A stretch of DNA of 20,325 nucleotides from S012-113 sp039714715 (lineage in GTDB: Bacteria; Bacteroidota; Bacteroidia; Cytophagales; Cyclobacteriaceae): positions 1 to 20,325 of the forward strand of contig JBDLIU010000055.1 of the NCBI GenBank assembly GCA_039714715.1. Reading direction: 5' to 3'. The position numbers and the translations under genes are program-made. Positions within the stretch are counted from its first letter, which is position 1; the number at the start of each line of letters is the position of its first letter. The notes under the pieces are model-generated. The model made no database searches. It worked only from the letters and a program-made list of their open reading frames with translations, and was not told where the DNA came from. Shown piece after piece: positions 15,815-20,325 of this stretch.

Positions 15815-15848
15815 AATATGAAGCTCGTAATTACACGAGCTTCATATT
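15815..15848 (+). terminator. Hairpin terminator after the lamin-tail lipoprotein gene
   Basis: A perfect 14-bp stem, AATATGAAGCTCGT (15815-15828) with ACGAGCTTCATATT (15835-15848), closes an AATTAC loop 17 nt after the stop codon. A T-rich run is only partial. It ends the porin-lipoprotein unit. Confidence 0.8.
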
Positions 15849-15890
15849 ACTATAATAACCCTGATATAACATTCCAGATCAAACGGTACT

Positions 15891-16628
15891 ATGAAAAAAG
15901 TTTATAACCTATTTGTAGTTATTGTAGTATTATCAATGCTATCATGCCGACCTGTAGTATACAATATCGATTACTCGATTATTTTAGAATCGTACAATCT
16001 GGATATTGCAGAACCCTCCGGATTAGCTTATTCACCTAATAGAGAATCATTATATATAGTAAGTGACCAGGGAATGGCTTATCAGGTTTCATTAACAGGA
16101 AAAACACTTAAACAGCTGCCTTTTACCGGTGATGATTTTGAAGGAATTACGGTTGATCCGTCAACTTCTGATATATACATATGTGAAGAAGGTATAGGTA
16201 ATTTTGTAAAACTTAATAGCAATGGAATTGAACAATCAACCTATAATGTTTTAGATAACCCTGGTAATACAGGTTTAGAAGGACTTACTTACAATCCTAA
16301 TACAGAAGAGTTTTACATGCTTAAAGAAAAGTCGGAAGGTTTATTAATAAAATACTCAGTTAATAACAATACTGAAACTCAGGTTCAATTAAATTTTGCT
16401 TATGACTACTCAGGAATCTATTACAACAGCGTAAGTAATAAGCTCTGGATTGTTAGCGATGAGTCAAAAACACTTACACAGTGTACGATGAATGGCACTA
16501 AAATAATTAGCTACCAGCTTCCTATTGGTGGCGTAGAAGGAATTGTAGTGAATGATGATGAGACAGTAGCCTATGTGGTTTCAGACCCTAATAACAAACT
16601 ATATAAATTGGACTTGACTATAGAGTAA
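15891..16628 (+). CDS. SdiA-regulated-like beta-propeller lipoprotein
   Basis: 245 residues. The N-terminus MKKVYNLFVVIVVLSMLSC is a membrane-targeting signal with a likely lipid-attachment Cys19, although the lipobox (MLSC) is a weak match. The mature part reads as a small propeller of repeated blades: EPSGLAYSPNRESLYIVSDQG, DFEGITVDPSTSDIYICEEG, LEGLTYNPNTEEFYMLKEK, YSGIYYNSVSNKLWIVSDES and VEGIVVNDDETVAYVVSDPN. This E-G-(I/L)-x-(V/Y) plus D/E-rich pattern is that of the SdiA-regulated family (YjiK-like), whose biochemical role is unknown. It follows a terminator and precedes the CYTH-containing operon by 80 nt. I see no good promoter in the short upstream gap. Confidence 0.78.
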   Translation: MKKVYNLFVVIVVLSMLSCRPVVYNIDYSIILESYNLDIAEPSGLAYSPNRESLYIVSDQGMAYQVSLTGKTLKQLPFTGDDFEGITVDPSTSDIYICEEGIGNFVKLNSNGIEQSTYNVLDNPGNTGLEGLTYNPNTEEFYMLKEKSEGLLIKYSVNNNTETQVQLNFAYDYSGIYYNSVSNKLWIVSDESKTLTQCTMNGTKIISYQLPIGGVEGIVVNDDETVAYVVSDPNNKLYKLDLTIE

Positions 16629-16676
16629 TATGCTGTAAAAATTACATCTATTAATTAATACCTTTTAAACAGCATA
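16629..16676 (+). other. Loose inverted repeat between the propeller lipoprotein and the CYTH-like gene
   Basis: TATGCTGT (16629-16636) and ACAGCATA (16669-16676) are perfect inverted arms separated by 32 bp. The 3' side contains TACCTTTT (16659-16666), one base from a TAnnTTTG -7 element, without a TTTG upstream. This may be a weak terminator or an operator around a promoter for the downstream operon. Support is slight. Confidence 0.25.
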
Positions 16677-16708
16677 GATTAAAAACACACAATATTAAAA
16701 ATATTAAA

Positions 16709-17350
16709 ATGGCAAATGATAAAATGGAGATAGGAGCTATCTCAAAACCAAGACTTGAATTCAGGACCTTTGGACAGGACTTCGAAGCACAAGCTAAGAA
16801 GATGGCGAGGTTAAGCCTTCCGGTTCCTGAAAAAGTTTGGGAACGTGAATCTGATGAAATATATATCATGTCCAAAACCAACGATCATAACAATACAAAG
16901 ATTCGCGATGGTAAAATGGATATTAAAACATACGTACAAACAGTTGATGGACTTGAGCAATGGAACCCTCTAATGAAAGGTGAGTTTCCTATTGCTAAAG
17001 AAGTACTTGTAAACGATGTTTTTCCTGCGTTTCAGGTTGAGATGCCAACATTAATAAAGGACACCTATACTTTGGAGGAATTTCTTGCTATGATTGACGA
17101 TCATAAAGATCTTCAAGGTGTAAAGGTTCACAAACAACGCTTTGGTTATATGGTAAATGATACTATTTGTGAAGTTGGTAATGTATTGATCAATGGAGCA
17201 AAGGTTGTTACCATAAATTCAGAATCTACTGAAGTAGAAGATATTAAGAAAACCATGGCAGATGTTGGAATGGATGGTGCAGAAAACATCAATTATCTAC
17301 AAGTAATTAAAAGAATCATTGGTTGGATAAACAAACCTCTGGCTAACTAA
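16709..17350 (+). CDS. CYTH-like protein lacking the catalytic glutamates
   Basis: 213 residues, soluble, no signal peptide. By eye its order of motifs follows the CYTH enzyme encoded 11 nt downstream: LEFRTFG (16-22) at the place of EIERKF, TKIRDGKMDIK (63-73) at the place of VRTKGEKGFLTIK, and VHKQRFGYMVNDTICEV (140-156) at the place of DKTRFIVKSGNHTFEV. VTINSES (167-173) would replace the usual A-E-V-E-L strand. The ExExK triad and the late E-x-E pair are therefore missing, while some basic residues of the tunnel remain. A charged insert (about 85-130) and a C-terminal helical extension (about 175-213) are extra. I infer a non-catalytic or altered-function CYTH relative that may bind anionic phosphates or pair with the downstream enzyme. 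The family assignment rests on motif order only. Confidence 0.5.
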   Translation: MANDKMEIGAISKPRLEFRTFGQDFEAQAKKMARLSLPVPEKVWERESDEIYIMSKTNDHNNTKIRDGKMDIKTYVQTVDGLEQWNPLMKGEFPIAKEVLVNDVFPAFQVEMPTLIKDTYTLEEFLAMIDDHKDLQGVKVHKQRFGYMVNDTICEVGNVLINGAKVVTINSESTEVEDIKKTMADVGMDGAENINYLQVIKRIIGWINKPLAN

Positions 17351-17361
17351 TATTTAGAAAA

Positions 17362-17829
17362 ATGGCGCAAGAAATAGAAAGAAAGTTTTTGGTAGATGGT
17401 GATTTCATGAAAGAAGTTGAAAAATCTACCCGAATTATACAAGGCTACTTATCGTCTGTTCCAGAAAGAGCAGTAAGGGTAAGAACCAAAGGTGAAAAAG
17501 GATTTTTAACCATTAAAGGTATTGGAAACGAAGCAGGTACCAGCAGGTACGAGTGGGAGCAGGAGATAAGTGTTGAAGATGCTAAGAATTTGTTAGCAAT
17601 TAGCGAACCTGGAGTAATTGATAAGACCCGTTTTATTGTTAAGTCTGGTAATCATACTTTTGAGGTTGATGAATTTTATGGAGAGAATGAAGGTCTTACA
17701 GTAGCTGAAGTTGAGCTTCAATCTGAAAACGAAGAATTTGTTAAACCTGAATGGTTAGGTGAAGAAGTAACAGGCGATGTGAAATATTACAATGCCATGT
17801 TAATGAAAAATCCATATAAAACCTGGTAG
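17362..17829 (+). CDS. CYTH-domain triphosphate tunnel metalloenzyme
   Basis: 155 residues, the compact single-domain form. The ExExK signature is E4-I-E6-R-K8. Other tunnel residues are visible: R39 and R41 in AVRVR, K52 in LTIKG, E64/E66/E68 in YEWEQE, K88 and R90 in DKTR, D103 in VDEF, and E116/E118 in AEVEL. Known relatives of this size (for example bacterial TTMs) hydrolyse tripolyphosphate or related triphosphates with a divalent metal; some CYTH proteins make cAMP or remove the thiamine triphosphate phosphate, and the exact substrate cannot be read from the sequence. The position between a CYTH-like protein and phosphate-type transporters suggests tripolyphosphate breakdown linked to phosphate uptake. 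Spacing is 11 nt upstream and 33 nt downstream. Confidence 0.9.
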   Translation: MAQEIERKFLVDGDFMKEVEKSTRIIQGYLSSVPERAVRVRTKGEKGFLTIKGIGNEAGTSRYEWEQEISVEDAKNLLAISEPGVIDKTRFIVKSGNHTFEVDEFYGENEGLTVAEVELQSENEEFVKPEWLGEEVTGDVKYYNAMLMKNPYKTW

Positions 17830-17862
17830 TTAGTTAATATTTGGAAAAAGAAATAGAATATC

Positions 17863-19452
17863 ATGGTTAATAATAATCCGCTCGATATGAGCAATTACAA
17901 CATCAACAGACTCCCTAAACGCGAGATTAAGGGATTTGCATTGATGTTAAGAAATGTTGGGGGAGCATTAGCAGCTATCGCTTTTATATATATTTATTTC
18001 TTTTCCAACTTTGGTTTTTTACAGGATATTGATCCGGCTCAACTAGGTGATCATGCGAGAAGCCTATATAATGAAGTTGGAGGTGAAGCGTTTAGAATGA
18101 AGAATGTGGGTATGCTGGCCATTTTTATTGCCGCAATTATCCTATGGATGACTGAAGCAATACCTAACTATTTAACTTCTTTAATATTAATTCTGGCACT
18201 GGTGCTTACAAAAGTGTTGCCGGAAGTTGATGCTTATCATCAGCTTGGACATAAGGTGATGTGGCTTAATATCCTATCATTTGTGTTGGCAAGTGCCCTG
18301 GTAGCCACAGGTATTGCTAAACGTTTTGCATTGTGGTTTGTACTTAAATTTGGAAAGAAAGCATCATCGGTATTTATTAGCTTTATCGTAATTAACCTGG
18401 TGTTGTCTGCCTTTATTTCGGCTACAACAGCTAAAGCAGCTATATTGTTACCAATTTTTATGGTAATTGCTGCAGTATATGGCGCGAGGCCAAACAGTCA
18501 TAGAAACAACTTTGGACGAAATATTGTATTGCAGAACTTACTGCAAATCAATATGGGGGCCGGAGCATTTGTAACAGGCTCTGGAGCTAACTTGTTGGCA
18601 GCATCCTTAATTGTAGGTGCAACAGGGGCCGATTTCTTTTTTGCAGACTGGATGAAAGTAGCCCTGCCACTTTCTGTTGCCCTTATGGTTCTGGGCTGGT
18701 TTATTGGAACTAAAGTTGTTTTTAGGCTCAAGCCAGAAGAAAGAGCACCACAAATAGAAGGAGGCCTGGATGTGTTGAAAGATGAATTGGCAAAGCTTGG
18801 CAAGCTCTCACTTAATGAGTACAAAGCCATTTTTATATTCTCTACCGTACTCTTACTATGGGTTACTGATAGTTATCACGGCATCAGTGCTACGGCTGTA
18901 GCCTTTCTTGGAACAGTTATAGTGTTACTACCGGGTATCGGAGTAGTTAAATGGAATGATGTTCAAATTCCCTGGCACCTTTTGCTATTCTCCGCAGGAG
19001 CGTACACCCTTGGTGCTGGATTTAAAGCCACGGATTTACCGGCTATTAGCGTTAATGCTACATTCGATTATTTCAATCTATCAGGTCAAACTCCATTTTG
19101 GGTATTATATATGATCCTTACAGGCACTATGCTGTTTAGTGCATTGGTATTCCAATCAAAGACAATGCGTACTTTGATTTTTGTACCCATAGCCATTGGT
19201 GTAGCACAACGATTTGGATTTTCAGTAATTAGCCTGGCACTACCAGTTGCATTTATGATTGAACATGTCTATGTGTTGCCTTTTAACAGTAAGCCCGCAG
19301 CACTATTATATGAGACAGATATGTATAGCCTGGCAGATACGTTCAAATATGGAATTGTGATGATGGTACTCACCTGGTTTATAAACCTTGCTCTGGCTGA
19401 AACATGGTATCGTTTCTGGGAAATTACACCAAATGGCCTGGGCCTGTTTTAA
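17863..19452 (+). CDS. Divergent DASS (SLC13-type) anion transporter
   Basis: 529 residues with a short cytoplasmic N-terminus and roughly a dozen hydrophobic segments. The fold is that of the divalent anion:Na+ symporter family, which moves dicarboxylates, sulfate or phosphate. The two SNT signatures that hold sodium and substrate are changed here: SATTAKAAILLPI at residues 186-198 (S-A-T) and QSKTMRTLIFVPI at 431-443 (S-K-T). The lysine could take the place of a sodium ion. The late motif reads LPFNSKPAALLY rather than the usual TPPNAI. Transport specificity is therefore uncertain; the neighbours (CYTH enzymes before, DUF47 and PiT after) favour an inorganic anion such as phosphate. An ATG at 17887 is an alternative start. 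Confidence 0.8.
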   Translation: MVNNNPLDMSNYNINRLPKREIKGFALMLRNVGGALAAIAFIYIYFFSNFGFLQDIDPAQLGDHARSLYNEVGGEAFRMKNVGMLAIFIAAIILWMTEAIPNYLTSLILILALVLTKVLPEVDAYHQLGHKVMWLNILSFVLASALVATGIAKRFALWFVLKFGKKASSVFISFIVINLVLSAFISATTAKAAILLPIFMVIAAVYGARPNSHRNNFGRNIVLQNLLQINMGAGAFVTGSGANLLAASLIVGATGADFFFADWMKVALPLSVALMVLGWFIGTKVVFRLKPEERAPQIEGGLDVLKDELAKLGKLSLNEYKAIFIFSTVLLLWVTDSYHGISATAVAFLGTVIVLLPGIGVVKWNDVQIPWHLLLFSAGAYTLGAGFKATDLPAISVNATFDYFNLSGQTPFWVLYMILTGTMLFSALVFQSKTMRTLIFVPIAIGVAQRFGFSVISLALPVAFMIEHVYVLPFNSKPAALLYETDMYSLADTFKYGIVMMVLTWFINLALAETWYRFWEITPNGLGLF

Positions 19453-19477
19453 TTATTAGCAAGTAAAATATTACACG

Positions 19478-20134
19478 ATGAATTTGAAGGCACTCTTTGG
19501 TCAATCCAAAAAACTTGAGAAAAAGATTGAAAATTATCTTATCCGTATAATGGATTCAATATTAATCTTTCAGGAAGGTGTGAACGACTATCTTGACGGA
19601 AACCTGAAAGACATCCCTAAGCGAGCAGCAGAAATTTCTAAAATTAAGGAAGAGGCTGTGAAAAAGCGTAGAGAGATAGAGGAATTTCTGTACACTGAGA
19701 TGCTAATTCCGGATGCCCGTGGAGATGTGATGGAACTGTTGGAGAGCATGGGTAAGATATCAGAGAGAAGCTCTAAAATACTTGGTAACCTGGCCATTGA
19801 AAAGCCTGACCTAACTGGCAAGTTGCGTCACCATTTTCAAAAACTTACCAGATTATCAGTTTATTGTGTGGATGAACTCAAGAACTCAGCGATTGCGTAT
19901 TTCAGTAATATTTCGGCAGTAAAGAGCTATAATAAAAAGGTATACTTCTATGAAAATGAGGTTGATAAAGTAGAAGAAGATATTAAGAAAGTAGTTTTCT
20001 CAACAGAAAAAATCGAAAGGCTAAGTCATAAAATGCAGATAAGGTATTTTGCGGAAAAAATTGCTGAGCTAAGCGACATGTCTGAGCGAGTTGCTGATAA
20101 CCTAAGCATTTATGTAATTAAGCAATCTATCTAA
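19478..20134 (+). CDS. DUF47 family (PhoU-like) phosphate-transport accessory protein, copy 2
   Basis: 218 residues, all helical, no signal peptide. It shares with copy 1 (9678-10328) the segment IPDARGDVMELLESMGKI, the metal-binding-type helix YFYENEVDKVEEDIKK and a C-terminal helix with AELSDMSERVADNL. It lies 3 nt before a normal PiT permease, the standard DUF47-PiT arrangement, so it probably regulates that permease. It is clearly diverged from copy 1, consistent with each copy serving its own PiT partner. Confidence 0.92.
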   Translation: MNLKALFGQSKKLEKKIENYLIRIMDSILIFQEGVNDYLDGNLKDIPKRAAEISKIKEEAVKKRREIEEFLYTEMLIPDARGDVMELLESMGKISERSSKILGNLAIEKPDLTGKLRHHFQKLTRLSVYCVDELKNSAIAYFSNISAVKSYNKKVYFYENEVDKVEEDIKKVVFSTEKIERLSHKMQIRYFAEKIAELSDMSERVADNLSIYVIKQSI

Positions 20135-20137
20135 TTG

Positions 20138-20325
20138 ATGCTAACCCTTGTCTTTTTATCGAGTGCCTTGTTTTTAGGATGGTCTATGGGGGCCAATGAT
20201 GCTGCCAATATTTTTGGTACTGCAGTAGGCTCTCGTATGCTTAAGTTCATCACGGCAGCAACACTGGCGGGAATCTTTATCATTATTGGCTCAACCATGG
20301 GAGGTGGTGCAGCAGATACCCTCTC
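20138..20325 (+). CDS. PiT-family inorganic phosphate permease, 3' partial
   Basis: Starts at ATG 20138, 3 nt after the DUF47 stop, and runs off the window after 62 codons. The N-terminus is a membrane segment followed by GWSMGANDAANIFGTAVGS, the standard PiT signature with both Asn and Asp in GANDAAN. This makes it a normal low-affinity phosphate permease as far as visible, and a useful contrast to the altered PiT-HTH fusion at 10344-12095. A TTG at 20135 is a less likely start. Confidence 0.93.
   Translation, partial: MLTLVFLSSALFLGWSMGANDAANIFGTAVGSRMLKFITAATLAGIFIIIGSTMGGGAADTL

Noticed and set aside
18498..18830. A 110-codon minus-strand open frame inside the DASS gene.
   Set aside because: It is a shadow of the plus-strand coding frame.

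Overview
This AT-rich 20.3 kb window most likely comes from a member of the Bacteroidota, probably Cytophagales-like. The evidence is that promoters resemble the TTTG / TAnnTTTG type, Shine-Dalgarno sequences are essentially absent, and the families are typical of that phylum: Asp-box (BNR/sortilin-like) secreted proteins, a Porin_O_P protein with a CarboxypepD_reg-like N-terminus, a lamin-tail lipoprotein and a SdiA-regulated-type lipoprotein. All genes are on the plus strand. I saw no rRNA, tRNA, insertion sequence, CRISPR array or phage gene.

Layout. (1) 1-5159: two tandem paralogous secreted Asp-box beta-propeller proteins, the first cut by the window edge, separated by a strong terminator. 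(2) 5223-7076: a Na/Pi cotransporter with a cytoplasmic PhoU-like tail, its own promoter and a downstream hairpin terminator. (3) 7077-7731: a long intergenic region holding a decayed minus-strand receiver-like fragment and then a complex regulatory region. (4) 7732-12095: an apparent operon of a second Na/Pi cotransporter, a DUF47/PhoU-like protein and a PiT-family permease fused to a coiled coil and a LuxR/GerE-like DNA-binding domain. (5) 12096-12383: a second copy of the same regulatory architecture. (6) 12384-15797: a phosphate-selective-porin-family protein and a lamin-tail lipoprotein, closed by a hairpin terminator. (7) 15891-16628: a SdiA-regulated-like lipoprotein. (8) 16709 to the window end: a tight operon of a CYTH-like protein lacking catalytic residues, a normal CYTH triphosphate tunnel enzyme, a divergent DASS/SLC13 transporter, a second DUF47 protein and an ordinary PiT permease that runs off the end.

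How it may fit together. Almost everything from 5223 onward concerns inorganic phosphate: outer-membrane entry (porin), inner-membrane uptake (two Na/Pi and two PiT proteins, two DUF47 partners), and tripolyphosphate or polyphosphate chemistry (CYTH). The most striking item is the PiT-HTH fusion at 10344-12095. Its second signature motif has lost the aspartate (GANNIAN) and its first is altered (GYHDLYN), whereas the ordinary PiT at 20138 keeps GANDAAN. I infer that the fusion may be a membrane-anchored phosphate sensor and transcription factor rather than, or as well as, a transporter. Two homologous regions of about 170 bp, each with three TGTAGAGG-type boxes at matching spacing (53/54 and 43 bp), lie upstream of the operon encoding it and of the porin operon next to it. 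They are the obvious candidates for its targets. That link is inference; the fusion, the altered motifs and the repeated promoter architecture are read directly from the sequence.
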